Source of the DNA: Acidobacteriaceae bacterium
Lineage (GTDB): Bacteria; Acidobacteriota; Terriglobia; Terriglobales; Acidobacteriaceae
Direction of reading: 5' to 3'
Assembly: GCA_031296355.1 (NCBI GenBank)
Contig: JARLFX010000025.1
Coordinates: forward strand, 18,313 to 82,312
DNA: 64,000 nucleotides
In this document: in pieces, positions 25,622 to 36,700 of the stretch
Position numbering within the stretch: the first letter of the stretch is position 1
How the letters are laid out: each line of letters starts with the position of its first letter
Program-made: the position numbers and the translations under genes
The notes under the pieces: generated by a model
The model's input: only the letters and a program-made list of their open reading frames with translations
What the model was told of the DNA's origin: nothing
Databases searched by the model: none

Positions 25622-27016
25622 CTAATTGGTTCGGGTGAGAATTCCCAGCTGCCATGGAAGGAGCCCGTAACTGGTGGATGAAGGAGTAGATGGCGAAACT
25701 CCCTGGTACAAATACTGCAGTTTCGTAGAATCAATGGTCATGGTCTGATCGTATCCGTCGCGCAGCATCTCGCCATGGCTGATGTCATTAGTCCACGAGG
25801 TAATGCCATGGCCGAAGGTTACGTTGTTAATACCTGCGAATGGGTGTGACCAACTGCTTGCCGCACTAATTGGGGTAAGATCGCCATCGAGTGCCGTGGA
25901 GATGAAGGCGCGGAAGTACCGATGGTACGTAGTGGAGTCCATGGCTTCGATAAGTGTCAGATACTGATTCAGGCCCTTGAGCGCGTACACATTGGTGGCT
26001 TCGAAGAGATCGTGGGCATTGGCCGCTTGCATCACTAACACTGGGGTGCCGAAGCCGCTGGGAAAATTGCCGATCGTGGTTTGGCTGCGCCAGAACCGGC
26101 CGTCATCGCCAGAGAAGAACATGTAGCAGTTGCTGGAGTCGCAGATTACCCAGAAGTCAATCCAGTTGGGAACGTTCGAAGGCTGCGACGCGAAGAAGCT
26201 CTGAGGCTTGGTCCATGTGGAGGGTTGTGTGATATCGCTTGTAGTCGAATATTGTGGAGGGCCAGACTGGTAGATCAGATACCACTTACTCTGCGGCGCA
26301 AAGTAAAAGACCTGCGGTGCGCAATGATATCCGCTGAATCCCGATGTCGCATCCATATAGTATGGCGTGGCCGAAGAGGCCGAAGACCAATCGGTGAAGC
26401 TGAAGTAGGCCATGTTATAGTTGCCTGCACTGTCAGCTGTTGTCGCATAGACATGCCATTTATTGTTGTAATAGACGACCGACGGATCTTTGATCGCAAC
26501 TATGCTGTGCGTGGCATTAGAAACAGCGCTGATTACCGGTGCGGTCGATGCCCACACGATCGGGGTGGACAGCAGCGATGCCGTACCAGGCCCGATCACA
26601 AGCGTCGAGATCGATGTGGTAGTTGCCGTACCATCCGTGGCCTGCACTGTCAGAGCATAGGAACCGGCTGCTGCCGTTCCCGGGTTAAACGCAATCACAC
26701 CTGTACTGCCTGTGCCAGGCTGCTGATCGTAAAGCACCGATGCACCCGTGGGTAAGCCACTGACAGCCAAACTGATCGACCCTGTTGAATTTGTACGCAT
26801 TACATTAGCCGTCACACGCCCAATCGCTCCGCCGGCGGAAACCGTGATCGTACTATTGGAGAGCGATAGCGACAGCGAGTCCGCAATTGGAGTGGATGAT
26901 CCGGAGGGTGATCCTCCTGCAGAACAGGAGGTCATCAAGGGGAGGATAACTGATACCGCAAATATACGTATCAGCACACCTCTCCACTGACGACCCAACT
27001 CCTGCTCCGAAATCAT
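25622..27016 (-). CDS. GH62 alpha-L-arabinofuranosidase, lipoprotein
   Basis: Removes arabinofuranose branches from arabinoxylan. The five-bladed propeller is clear: IKDPSVVYYNNKWHVYATT with the catalytic Asp, CAPQVFYFAPQSKWYLIYQ, DLFEATNVY with the acid Glu, and TFGHGITSWTNDISHGEMLRDG. An Ig-like domain occupies roughly residues 45-145 before it. I start at ATG 27016: AAGGAG lies ten bases upstream, and the 464-residue product opens with a lipoprotein signal ending LMTS-C31. The longer frame from 27058 lacks an SD. GH62 and GH30 both being lipoproteins suggests outer-membrane tethering next to the receptor encoded upstream. Confidence 0.93.
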   Translation of the reverse strand: MISEQELGRQWRGVLIRIFAVSVILPLMTSCSAGGSPSGSSTPIADSLSLSLSNSTITVSAGGAIGRVTANVMRTNSTGSISLAVSGLPTGASVLYDQQPGTGSTGVIAFNPGTAAAGSYALTVQATDGTATTTSISTLVIGPGTASLLSTPIVWASTAPVISAVSNATHSIVAIKDPSVVYYNNKWHVYATTADSAGNYNMAYFSFTDWSSASSATPYYMDATSGFSGYHCAPQVFYFAPQSKWYLIYQSGPPQYSTTSDITQPSTWTKPQSFFASQPSNVPNWIDFWVICDSSNCYMFFSGDDGRFWRSQTTIGNFPSGFGTPVLVMQAANAHDLFEATNVYALKGLNQYLTLIEAMDSTTYHRYFRAFISTALDGDLTPISAASSWSHPFAGINNVTFGHGITSWTNDISHGEMLRDGYDQTMTIDSTKLQYLYQGVSPSTPSSTSYGLLPWQLGILTRTN

Positions 27017-27064
27017 AAAAAACAGTCTCCTTATGTTTGAACAACAAAACAAACTCACTGCCGT

Positions 27065-30000
27065 TTAGATGTTAGTCACCACCAGCGAGAAGGTAGCTGA
27101 ATGAACGGTTGTACCTGAAGTTCCAGTCACCGTAATCGTGCTGGTTCTGGTGGCGTTACCCTGGATTCCAGCGGAACCGCAACCACATAGCATGCCTACC
27201 CCGGCAGCGCTCAGCACTAACAGCACCACCAGCATCAGGCGGTTACGCTTACGGAAACCGAAGAAGCAGAGTAGTGCAGCCAGAGCCGCTGTCGACAGAA
27301 CAGGGTTCGATCCAGAGTGTCTTGCCGAAGCAACCTCGTTCGCTTGAATGAACACAGTGCTGGTTGCTGCAGTACCGCTCGTAGCCGTCGGCGAGGACGT
27401 GGTAATCCCGCCCGTGGTGATAGTTGGCCATGTGGGTGTTGGTGCTGGCGCACTGAACACACAGGTCACGTTGACAGGCAATCCAGAGCAGGAAAGGGTA
27501 GCTGCTGAACTGAAGCCCAACAATGGTGTAATCGTAATTGGCTGGAAGTCGGCATAGTTATTGGCGATGGTGATGGTTTGCTTCCCTAGAGCAATGGTGA
27601 AATCTGGAGTCAGCGTGTAGATTGCTGAAGCGACTGCACTTTGGGCGTAGCCGCTCTTAATGGCAATTGCCTGCACAGTAGCGGTAGCGCCAATACTGAA
27701 CGATTTAGTGTAGACAGTCGAACTCGCCGACGGAGTGGTGCCATCCAGTGTGTAGTAGATGGCGGCTCCAGCTGCCGTGTCTGAGATGCTCACTGTCTGT
27801 GTGGAAGTATAGGTGCCTGCGGCGAGGGAGAAGGTTGGCGTGGGTACCGCTATGGTGTAGGCTGCAGTTCCAACCGCACTCGTGGTATAGCCCGTCGCTA
27901 CGGCAATGGCGTTTACTGTAGTGGTCGTAGCAACCGTAATCGCAACAGTGTAAGGAGTAGAGCTAGTCGTCGGAGTGGTGCCATCAATGGTGTAGTAGAT
28001 GGCGGAGCCAGAAGTCGAGTCTGTAATACTCACAGTCTGTGTTGAAGTATAAGTACCCGCAGCGACAGAGAAAGCCGGCGTGGCTGCGGCGCCTATGGGG
28101 TTCACGGTAATCGTCTGTGTGCCGTATCCATCGGCATAGAGGATCCCGGAAACGGTGCCTCCTGCCTGACTCGCTGCAATAACAGTAGAGCCTACGGCCG
28201 TCAGAGTAAGGGTATTGTTATTCGTTCCGCTCAGCGTACCGCCGCCACTGACAATGCTAAAGATCACAGGATGGCCCGAAGCGCCGCCGGTTGCCGACAA
28301 GGTGATTGGCGGTATTGACGAGCTCCAAGTAACAGACGTAGGCGTAGTAGTAAAAGTGATGGGCTGTAGCGTAGCGTTTACAGTAGCCTGTCCACTCAAT
28401 GCAACCTTCTGCGTGCTGCCAGTTGTACCGAAGCTACCAATTCCCGAAGCCACCGTATAGCTCTGCAGGTTATCTGCGAGAGTAACCGAGCCAATGGTTG
28501 GATTCGATAGATCTGCCGTCGCAGAAGGCGTGAAGTCAATGATCAGACTGCATTTGCCGGCAACTGCCAGTGAAGTTGTGCCAATGCATCCATTGCCAGC
28601 ATCAATAGCAAAGTCGTTGGTACTGACAACGGAATTATCTATCAGCGTCGGGACAGCAGAGAAAATGAGGGGCGCTGTGCCACTGTTGTATACCAAGGAG
28701 GTTTGCGAACTGGTCGATCCTCTTAAGGTATTTGGGAAGCTGCTCATTGTGGCCGGCGCATTAATATTGAGTTCTACAACCTGCGCGCCTGTCGAATCAG
28801 CAATGTAGATATTTCCTGCTAGATCCAGATTCAGCCCCTGTGGCTTGGTGAGCGTGATGGAGCCCGTTGTGAGCACGGAACCGGTGCCGTTGGCTACCAG
28901 AATCAGACCCTTGCTAGTGTCAGTGACCACCAGAACTCCAGATGGAAGAACTTTCACTCCAGTAGGAGCAACCAGAGTGACACCCGTCGTGCTGACTACA
29001 CTAGCCACACCTGCCACGCTGTACTCGACGATGCGGCTGTTGCCGGTATCGGCGATGAAGAGATTACCCGAGGAATCAAGGCCCAGGCCAGTGGGGCCGT
29101 TCAGCGCAACTCCACCGAAGGTCGTCGTACGAGGAACGTACACGATGTTCTGCGAGTAGGCGGCGTTGTACAGATGAGCCTGAATGATACGGTTATTACC
29201 TGTGTCGGCAATATAGAGATTGGAATAGCCATCGATGGTAATGCCCTTGGGGCCGCTCAGCGCCGTCCCAGCTACGCTTGTCCCGCTGGGTACAACCACA
29301 AACGGTGTACTCATCAAATTGAAGGAAAACTTGGTTACCGTGGGTACACCGGAAGCACTGTCCAGAACATATGCAGAGTTAGCTCCATCCAGCACCACAC
29401 CTGCCGGCGAGGTAAAGGTCGTGCCGGTCACTTCATAGGTATAGCCGGCGCCATTTGCCTGGCAGTAGTTGGTGCCAGCACCAGCCACAGTAGACGTCGT
29501 AGCCAGACAGTCGATATCGAGCGTACCGTTGGCGCTATCAGCGACTAAGATATCACCATAGGTATCAATAGCCACGCCTTGCGGAGCGAAGCTGGTGGCA
29601 AGAGTTGCATGACTAGACGCTGTGTACAGCTGGGATAAAGCGATCACCTTCGAGGCGGTACCGGGCAGGAACATCGGTTGCGGTCCTACGCCCACACCCT
29701 GCAGATTGATCGTATAGACCCCATTTGTGGTGCTCGATGTGAGCAACCCACTTCCTCCACCCGACGTCGGGCCAAGTGCGATTGGATATCCCGGAGGTGA
29801 AAATGAGCCCCGCAGTAAGCCCGCGTGTACGGGCTGGAAGTACATTTGGACATACTGGCCAACGGCACCAACCTGTCCGTAACCATAAGGAGTGCCGCCA
29901 AAGTAATTTTTGTTGCCACTATAGGGAAAACTCTGCAAATATGCTGCATTCGCAGTGGAAAGGCCACTGGGAGAAGCCGTTGGCGAGAGGGCGGAAGCAA

Positions 30001-31249
30001 TTAAGTAGCTGGGAACATTCCAAGTGATATTGATGTACGGTGCAGCTGTGGTCACTTCCGTACCCACATTAACCTTGCCGAAGTTGTAGCCCCCTATCTG
30101 GGTCAGCATGATGTTGGTCGTGCTGGCATAGTAATAATTGCCATGCACATCGAACGTACCGCCGTAGATAGCGTTGTTCGTGTACATCAGGTCATTAGAG
30201 CCAGTGATGGCTACAAGAGGAGTGAACTCGTCTGCAAAGGTCAGCACTCCGTTTTCCAGCGGAATCTCGGATATCTGAGTTGCGCCAGATATGATCAGAT
30301 TGCCCCAGGGATCCGTGGTGATGCCGGTAGATGCGGTCACTTCAACGGCTGTACTGGCAAGGGTCAGTGCGGTTGAAGCCAAGTTGCCTACAGTGGTCAG
30401 GGCACCGCTGCTCACAAGAGAAACCAGACCTCCACCCGTGTGGCCTGTTACGCTGTCGCAGTAGTAAACCTTGCCGTCACCGGCGACGGTTACCTGTGCA
30501 TACACATTACTTGCCAAGTTATCCGCAAGAATCGTGATGGCGCCTGGGGCAGAGGTGCTGAACTTGATGACGCGGTTGTATGCACCGCCGGATACACTGT
30601 CGCTCGCATCCACAAGATAGACGTTGCCACTTCCATCCGAATACACGTCGCTGATCTGGAGACTCGTGAGGCTGGACCCGATACTACTGGCAGACCAGAC
30701 ACAGGGAGCACTTGGTGCAGAGTTGCAGGCCGTGGTAATAGTGCTTAGAGCTAAGCCAGTGCTTGAGCTATAGCTGCCATTGCCCGTGATTGTCGCAACA
30801 TTGGGTAGGCCATTGGAAGCTGGGATTTCGATCAACGCGCCGCCCGATCCATTGCCATTCGACACCCACAGTGTGCCAGCAGCATCGACAAACGCACTGT
30901 TAGCGTTGACCTGTCCGAGTCCGGCAAGCAGCGGTGTAGGGGTTGCTACAGCTACCGTTGGGCTTGTTGCTGGAATCTCATAGAGCGTGCTGGCCGATCC
31001 AGCTACGTGACCAACGTAAAACACATTGCCCACCTTGTCAGTGGCAACCCTTCCTGGAGAAATACTGGTCGCCCCATTGGTAAATAGGATCGAAGTCGCC
31101 GTGGGCGTAGCCGTCGGAATATAGGACGGCAGTGTTGCTGCAGCAGCAGACCTCACGCTAGCCAATGCAAGCAGCATCAGGGCCAGCGCCCATAGCTCAA
31201 GCCGCGACAAACTTCCACCAAACTTCCGCATTGAAGGTTTCATGTTCAT
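27065..31249 (-). CDS. NHL-propeller / Ig-like giant surface protein with C-terminal membrane hairpin (paralogue 2)
   Basis: About 1394 residues, function unknown. After a signal peptide (hydrophobic stretch ending ASVRSAAAA) come NHL-type propeller repeats (VDAAGTLWVSNGNG, GNVYLVDASDS, GNLFIADTGNSRIVEYS, GNIYIADSTGAQVVEL), a choice-of-anchor-like Ig domain, an Ig domain starting PITFTTTP, two chitobiase C-terminal-like repeats (VSITDSTSGSAIYYTIDGT) and a final Ig domain. Near the C terminus two hydrophobic stretches are split by FRKRNRL and end in CGCG, followed by a last beta-strand pair. Start at ATG 31249 has GGAG upstream and aligns with the start of the paralogue at 37804. It lies between a propeller lipoprotein and GH62. 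A sugar-binding or adhesin role is only a guess. Confidence 0.75.
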   Translation of the reverse strand: MNMKPSMRKFGGSLSRLELWALALMLLALASVRSAAAATLPSYIPTATPTATSILFTNGATSISPGRVATDKVGNVFYVGHVAGSASTLYEIPATSPTVAVATPTPLLAGLGQVNANSAFVDAAGTLWVSNGNGSGGALIEIPASNGLPNVATITGNGSYSSSTGLALSTITTACNSAPSAPCVWSASSIGSSLTSLQISDVYSDGSGNVYLVDASDSVSGGAYNRVIKFSTSAPGAITILADNLASNVYAQVTVAGDGKVYYCDSVTGHTGGGLVSLVSSGALTTVGNLASTALTLASTAVEVTASTGITTDPWGNLIISGATQISEIPLENGVLTFADEFTPLVAITGSNDLMYTNNAIYGGTFDVHGNYYYASTTNIMLTQIGGYNFGKVNVGTEVTTAAPYINITWNVPSYLIASALSPTASPSGLSTANAAYLQSFPYSGNKNYFGGTPYGYGQVGAVGQYVQMYFQPVHAGLLRGSFSPPGYPIALGPTSGGGSGLLTSSTTNGVYTINLQGVGVGPQPMFLPGTASKVIALSQLYTASSHATLATSFAPQGVAIDTYGDILVADSANGTLDIDCLATTSTVAGAGTNYCQANGAGYTYEVTGTTFTSPAGVVLDGANSAYVLDSASGVPTVTKFSFNLMSTPFVVVPSGTSVAGTALSGPKGITIDGYSNLYIADTGNNRIIQAHLYNAAYSQNIVYVPRTTTFGGVALNGPTGLGLDSSGNLFIADTGNSRIVEYSVAGVASVVSTTGVTLVAPTGVKVLPSGVLVVTDTSKGLILVANGTGSVLTTGSITLTKPQGLNLDLAGNIYIADSTGAQVVELNINAPATMSSFPNTLRGSTSSQTSLVYNSGTAPLIFSAVPTLIDNSVVSTNDFAIDAGNGCIGTTSLAVAGKCSLIIDFTPSATADLSNPTIGSVTLADNLQSYTVASGIGSFGTTGSTQKVALSGQATVNATLQPITFTTTPTSVTWSSSIPPITLSATGGASGHPVIFSIVSGGGTLSGTNNNTLTLTAVGSTVIAASQAGGTVSGILYADGYGTQTITVNPIGAAATPAFSVAAGTYTSTQTVSITDSTSGSAIYYTIDGTTPTTSSTPYTVAITVATTTTVNAIAVATGYTTSAVGTAAYTIAVPTPTFSLAAGTYTSTQTVSISDTAAGAAIYYTLDGTTPSASSTVYTKSFSIGATATVQAIAIKSGYAQSAVASAIYTLTPDFTIALGKQTITIANNYADFQPITITPLLGFSSAATLSCSGLPVNVTCVFSAPAPTPTWPTITTGGITTSSPTATSGTAATSTVFIQANEVASARHSGSNPVLSTAALAALLCFFGFRKRNRLMLVVLLVLSAAGVGMLCGCGSAGIQGNATRTSTITVTGTSGTTVHSATFSLVVTNI
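27612..28091 (-). repeat. Two tandem 240-bp coding repeats (chitobiase C-terminal-like domains)
   Basis: Two adjacent blocks with an exact 240-bp period; for example CGGAGTGGTGCCATC occurs at 27731 and 27971, and both are followed by tgtagtagatggcgg. Each encodes an 80-residue domain with IYYT.DGTTP. The paralogous gene at 33740-37804 has only one copy, around 34270-34510. Confidence 0.8.
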
Positions 31250-31363
31250 GACCGAATTCTCCATCTTTCTACTCCCGTATCGAGACCTAACACTTGTACA
31301 AAATCTTTGTTTCCAACGAGCCTCAGGACGCTATTCAGCCCTGCTCGGCAAAGCGGAAATCTA

Positions 31364-31396
31364 CTCGCTGGCACCTGGAACTGTGGTGCCAGCGAG
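31364..31396 (-). terminator. Intercistronic hairpin (12-bp stem) between lipoprotein and NHL gene
   Basis: CTCGCTGGCACC (31364-31375) and GGTGCCAGCGAG (31385-31396) pair perfectly around a 9-base loop, nine bases past the lipoprotein stop. In the direction of transcription it is followed by TAGATTT, a weak T-tract. It may terminate part of the transcripts or protect the upstream message; the rest of the 156-bp gap before the next start codon is featureless. Confidence 0.55.
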
Positions 31397-31405
31397 CAGT
31401 CGAGG

Positions 31406-33694
31406 CTACTGAGGCATTACTGCAGGATGCAGATAGGATGCCTGTGGCCAGGTGGGAGCTGCTGTGCCAATAACCTGGATAACCCCGTCGTTGCCCTCCG
31501 AGGAAACCCACATACTGCCAGTGGAGTCAATTGCAGCATTGATTGCTTGAAAAAATAGTAGATTGTTGGGGGCCCCAGAGTTGGTTGTTATGCATGCAGT
31601 GTTCCCGGTCGCCGTGCCAACATTGCAGCCAGCGAGGGAGGCTTGTGCCGCCAACGCTGGATAATAGATGCGCAGTGTCTGGCCCGTCACTGTCGGAGGC
31701 GGTGCAGGGTTTACAGACGCACTGGTATTAGCATCAGGCACAAAGATGGTTCCAGCGCCGTCCATGCTGCTAATGCGCAATACCGTCGTCGTGGACGAGC
31801 CAATAGCATAGGTGGTGACACCCGTGTTCGTGGCTACGCCAGACTTGGGAATCTCATAGAGGCCGTGCTGGCCTCCGATCCAAAAGTTTCCGTTTGCATC
31901 CACCATGGAGCCGGTTGGCCATGAGTCGATCCCCGGGGTCGTGACGCTCAGCCCATTATTAGCATTCTCCACGGCAGTGCCAAAAGCCTCAGCCGACAGC
32001 GTTCCGGTGTTTGCGGCATACAGATATCCAGCGCCCGATCCAGAGTCCTCTGAGCTGAAGATATTTCCCGCCGTATCGAATACGATCGAACCCGGGATAT
32101 GACTCACAACAAAGTTAGTGCCTCCCGGAGCAAATGGAGTCGGCACAGTCGTCGATGTGGAACCCGAAGGCATCTCCCACAAGTCCGCGGTTCCAGTCGT
32201 ATTCGCAGTGGAAAAGAATACGTCGTTGGCCGCATCCACCGCTATTGCATCCGGATAAAACGTCGTACTGCTAACAGTAGTATTGAACTGAGTGACCGAT
32301 CCGGTTGCCGTGTTGACCTGCCAAAGGCCACCGGTGAAGCCGCTAGACAGGCTGCCGAGGGCGACCCAAAGATGTCCAGCCGTGTCGGTTGCAGCGAGGC
32401 ATGGAGCTGACGTGCCAGCAGTACCGCCCCAGGCCGTGCATATATTGGTCGTGTTGGTACTTATCGTCGCTGGAGCCGACCAATTGCCTACACCATTAGA
32501 TGTGAGCGAATGCGCAATGAGGGGTTGTGTGCCCGTTTCGCTGCCTGTTGCCGCTGCAGTAAGTGCTGTCGCATACACGTTGTCGTTAATGTCAGTCGTC
32601 GTGTAATACGTAGGCCCGATCTCATTGGCCCCACCACCATAGCTCCTGTAAATAATGGCGATCGTCCAGTCCACAGGTGCGGCAGTCAGCGTCGGTTGGT
32701 AGTAAGTATTGCTTGTCCCAACACTAAATACAGCCGAGGCACCAGCGAATGGAAACTTTGCTAAATTGACCAACGCCTGAAGCGTGTTGGTCGGCTCAGT
32801 CGTGTAAACCGTATTAGAGGTGTAGGTGCTTGAGACCGTAGCGGCGGTGAAGAGCTTCCCACAGGCGGAGGTGGTATCACCTGCCCCGGTCAAGCCTGTA
32901 GAGTTTACACATGTCTCGACAGAATCCGCGAGGCTGTTGATGAGTTGCTGCGGAACCTGATTGATCAGGGCCGCGGAGGTAGAAGAAGAAACGCTTGCTG
33001 TCGAATTTGAGGGAGGCGTGCTGTACACTGACCCCGTCGGCAGGGACGAAATTGTACCAACCACATTGACAAGGTTCGCGGCATTCAGAAACGCGTGCGC
33101 GAGTCCGGCGGCCTGGCACGTCATTGACGTACCGGTGCCAGTGCAGGAGCCTGTCAAAGCATTGTTGTTCGCAGGGGCGCTGACGTCGACAACGGTGCTG
33201 GACCCGGTGCCGGAAATCTTGATGAAGTTGCTGAGCGCGTACGCAGCGGCGACTGTGCTCGGCTCATTCACTAGGATGAACGTATTACTGTTCAAGCTCG
33301 AACACGGGCCGACCGCAGCCATCAGGACGGAGTTAGCATTGGTTGCATTTCCCCCCGTATTGCCGCCCGCAACCGTGATGTAGGCTTGCTGCCCCCCAGG
33401 GCATGTGTAGCTGCTGGGGTTGAAAGTGAAATTGCCATTACTGTCCGTTGTTGTAGTCGCAAGCTGGAGGCCCGCCCCTCCATACCCGTTGCTCTGCGTC
33501 GCATAGAGCGTTACCGTCGCACTCAACACCGGGTTAGGACCGCCATGAACCACTCCAACGAGGGGAACCGACCTATCGGAAGGCATATTCTGGATGGTGC
33601 CGATGCCACATCCAGCTAATACCAGCGCACATGCTGTAAAGAGCACAGGTGCAATCGACGGAATGGAAAAAGCTCGGCGAAGAGGAACGTTCAT
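31406..33694 (-). CDS. Beta-propeller lipoprotein with N-terminal carboxypeptidase-regulatory-like domain, unknown function
   Basis: A 762-residue protein with a lipoprotein signal (VLAG-C29). Residues about 40-110 resemble a carboxypeptidase-regulatory/prealbumin fold (VVHGGPNPVLSATVTLYAT ... TTTDSNGNFTFNP) found in acidobacterial surface proteins. A Ser/Thr/Asn-rich middle follows, then propeller-like repeats toward the C terminus (DTAGHLWVALGSL, DAANDVFFSTANT, DTAGNIFSSEDSG, DANGNFWIGGQHG, DSTGSMWVSSEGNDG). Start ATG 33694 has GAGGTG six bases upstream. It lies between the two NHL paralogues in the receptor operon. I do not recognise an enzyme active site; a surface binding role like that of a SusD or SusE-type protein is possible but unproven. 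Confidence 0.7.
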   Translation of the reverse strand: MNVPLRRAFSIPSIAPVLFTACALVLAGCGIGTIQNMPSDRSVPLVGVVHGGPNPVLSATVTLYATQSNGYGGAGLQLATTTTDSNGNFTFNPSSYTCPGGQQAYITVAGGNTGGNATNANSVLMAAVGPCSSLNSNTFILVNEPSTVAAAYALSNFIKISGTGSSTVVDVSAPANNNALTGSCTGTGTSMTCQAAGLAHAFLNAANLVNVVGTISSLPTGSVYSTPPSNSTASVSSSTSAALINQVPQQLINSLADSVETCVNSTGLTGAGDTTSACGKLFTAATVSSTYTSNTVYTTEPTNTLQALVNLAKFPFAGASAVFSVGTSNTYYQPTLTAAPVDWTIAIIYRSYGGGANEIGPTYYTTTDINDNVYATALTAAATGSETGTQPLIAHSLTSNGVGNWSAPATISTNTTNICTAWGGTAGTSAPCLAATDTAGHLWVALGSLSSGFTGGLWQVNTATGSVTQFNTTVSSTTFYPDAIAVDAANDVFFSTANTTGTADLWEMPSGSTSTTVPTPFAPGGTNFVVSHIPGSIVFDTAGNIFSSEDSGSGAGYLYAANTGTLSAEAFGTAVENANNGLSVTTPGIDSWPTGSMVDANGNFWIGGQHGLYEIPKSGVATNTGVTTYAIGSSTTTVLRISSMDGAGTIFVPDANTSASVNPAPPPTVTGQTLRIYYPALAAQASLAGCNVGTATGNTACITTNSGAPNNLLFFQAINAAIDSTGSMWVSSEGNDGVIQVIGTAAPTWPQASYLHPAVMPQ

Positions 33695-33739
33695 TTATTT
33701 CACCTCATTAAGTGCGTACTGCAAAAATCTTGAGACTGT

Positions 33740-36700
33740 TTAAAGGTTGTTCACATTCAACGTGATCGTGATGTTATGAACGATGGATCCCGACGTTGCA
33801 GTCAATGTAAAGGTACTCGAGTGTGTGTTGCCTGATGTCGAGGGAGAATTACAGCCGGTCATCATCGATACCCCAACAGCGCTCAGCATCACCAGCATCA
33901 CCAATCCGAGCCGTTTACGCTTGCGGAAGCTACAGAAGAGCAGCGTAACGGCCAGCACCGTAACTGGCACAAAGTGCCGCCGATCCGAGTGTCCCAGCGA
34001 AGCGGTTTCGTTTGCTTGAACAATGACAGCGCCATACACCGTGGCGGTGGTATTCGCCGGTATCGTCAACGTGGACGATGCGACAGTCGCCTGATTACTG
34101 TTCACGTATTTCAGGAAGCTGCATGCATCCTTTCCCGATAGCCCGGAACAGCTAAGCACTACATTACCGGTGAAGCCAAAGAGTGGGGTGAGGGTAAGGG
34201 TTGCCGAACCTCCAAGCCCGTTGGGAATATCGAGAGTAGTGACGCTGGCCTTGAGAATGAAGTCAGGGTTTAGGGTGTAGGCCGCCACGGCCACCGGACT
34301 GTTTGCATAGCCGGGGGCTCCAACGGCGAAGGCTTTGATGGTTGTGGTGATATTGACAGGAATAGCAGTTCCGGCGGTGTAGATCTGTGAGCTCAGGGTC
34401 GGAGTGTTGCCGTTCGTGGTGTAGTAGATAGTGGCACCAGGGGTCGAATCACTGATGGTCACCGACTGCACTGCAGTGTACGTCCCCGTAGCGAGCGAGA
34501 AGGTTGGTGTGGCCACAGTACCGATTGGGTTCACTACGATCTGTTGCGTTACCTGCGCCGCTGCACCGTAGTAGATGCCGTTAGCAAGCGCGCCTGCTTG
34601 ATTCGCGGCGATAACCGTGGTGCCTATATCTTTCACAGTGAGGATACTGTTATTGGGTCCGCTCAAAGTTCCCGGACCGCTAAGGATGCTGAAGATTACG
34701 GGTTGGCCAGAGGGACCACCGGTTGCCGATAGGGTGAACGGTGGTATTGACGAACTCCACATAACTGAAGTAATCGGAGTGGTAAAAGTAATGGTCTGCG
34801 CCGTGAAGGGCACAACCGGGTAGCCACTCAGATTGATTTTCTGGGTGCTGCCAGTGGAGCCAAAGCTGCCAATGGCCTGCGACGAGCTAGCGGGATTTGC
34901 AATTATCGTATAGGACTGAATATTATCTGCGACAGTAGTAGCCCCAGTCACTGGCGAATACACTGTAGCGGTTGCAGAAGGCGTGAAATCCAGAATCAAC
35001 CCACAATTCACATTGGGGGTCAGCGTAGTGCTTGCCAAGCAAGCATTACTGGAATCGACGCTGAACTCATTTGTTGCAGAAGTAGTATTATCGACGGTTG
35101 TTGGAGCAGCACTGAAGTTGAGCGTCGCGTTTCCGATGTTATAGATGTACGAAGTTTCCGAGCTGGTATGAGAACCAGATACATCTGGCTTCAACGTGTC
35201 AGAAAACGAGACAGCGGCTGGAGAGTTGATATTGAGTTCCACCACCTGCAAACCAGTCGGATCGGCAACATAGATGTTTCCCGCCAGATCCAGCCCTAAT
35301 CCTCCTGTACTCCCCAGTTTGATTGATCCAGTGCTGAGTACGGAAGCGCTGCCGTTATTTACCAGAACCAGACCAATGCTTGAGTCTGCAACGACCAATG
35401 CGCCAGAAGGCAGAACTTTCACGGAAGTAGGAGCCGTCAGTGTGACGCCCGTTGTGCTGATCACACTGCCAACGCCCGTTACACTGTACTCAACTATGCG
35501 CCGGTTTCCGGTATCAGCGATAAACAGGTTGCCGGAAGCATCGAGTCCAAGTCCGGTGGGACCGCTCAGCATGATTCCACCAAATGTCACAGTATTGGAT
35601 ACGTACACGATATTTTGTGAATACTGTGCGTTGTATAGGCGCCCCTGGATGATGCGGTTATTCCCCGTATCGGCAATGTAGAGATTTCCATATCCGTCAA
35701 TGGCGAGTCCCATTGGATTATTGAATAGCGTTCCAGCTACCGACATGTTGCTGGGAACAACCGCGACCGGGATCATCGTCGCAAACGGCATCTTTGTCAC
35801 CGTAGTTGCGTTGGACGCGCTGTCGAGAACATATGCATTATTAGCGCCATCTAGCACCACATCCACCGGATTGACAAAGCTCGTAGGAAATGTGAGCCCT
35901 GTAGTACCGGTAGCGCTCACCTTGAAAGTGGAACCAGTAAGGTTTGTTACGCTGGTGTCTGCTAGACCATTTGTCAGACAATAGCTGTTGGCGTAGCCGT
36001 TGCCTGCTACACCAGACCTGTAATTCTGTGCGGTATTAGCCGTAGTTGCAAGGCAATCGAGATCGAGCGAAGTATTGGTCGTGTCTGTGACAAAGATATT
36101 TCCAAAGGTATCGATTGCTACACCCGTTGGCGTAAAGCCGACCGCTTTGGCTGCTTTACTGTAAGACGTATACAGCTGCGATACGGTGACAGCCTTGGAT
36201 GCTGTACCAGGCAGGAACATCGGTTGCGGTCCCACACCCACCCCCTGCAGGTTGGCGAGATACGCTCCATTCATATAGAAGTCTTTGCCCGCGTTAGAAT
36301 CTGTTGCAGCCATGTAGTTGGAATATCCCTGCGGAAAAATTCCGCCCATCAGCAAACCGGGATGAACAGGCTGGAAGTACATAAGAGAATATTGCCCCGT
36401 ATTCGAGGCACTATAAGGAGTGCCGCCGTAATAATTCTTCGCGCCGCTAAATGGGAAGCTCTGTAGATACGCTGCATTTGCTGCGCTAAGCGTGCTGGGT
36501 GAAGACGTAGAGGCAAGGGAAGTCTGCAAGTAGCTTGGCAAACTCCAGGTTAAGTTCAAGTAAGGCGCCGCAGTGGTCACTTCCGTTCCCACATTAACTT
36601 TCCCAAAGTTATAGCCGCCCACCTGGACCTGCATAATATTCGTTGTGGTTGCGTAGTAATAGCTACCATGCACATCAAATGTGCCACCATAGATCACATT

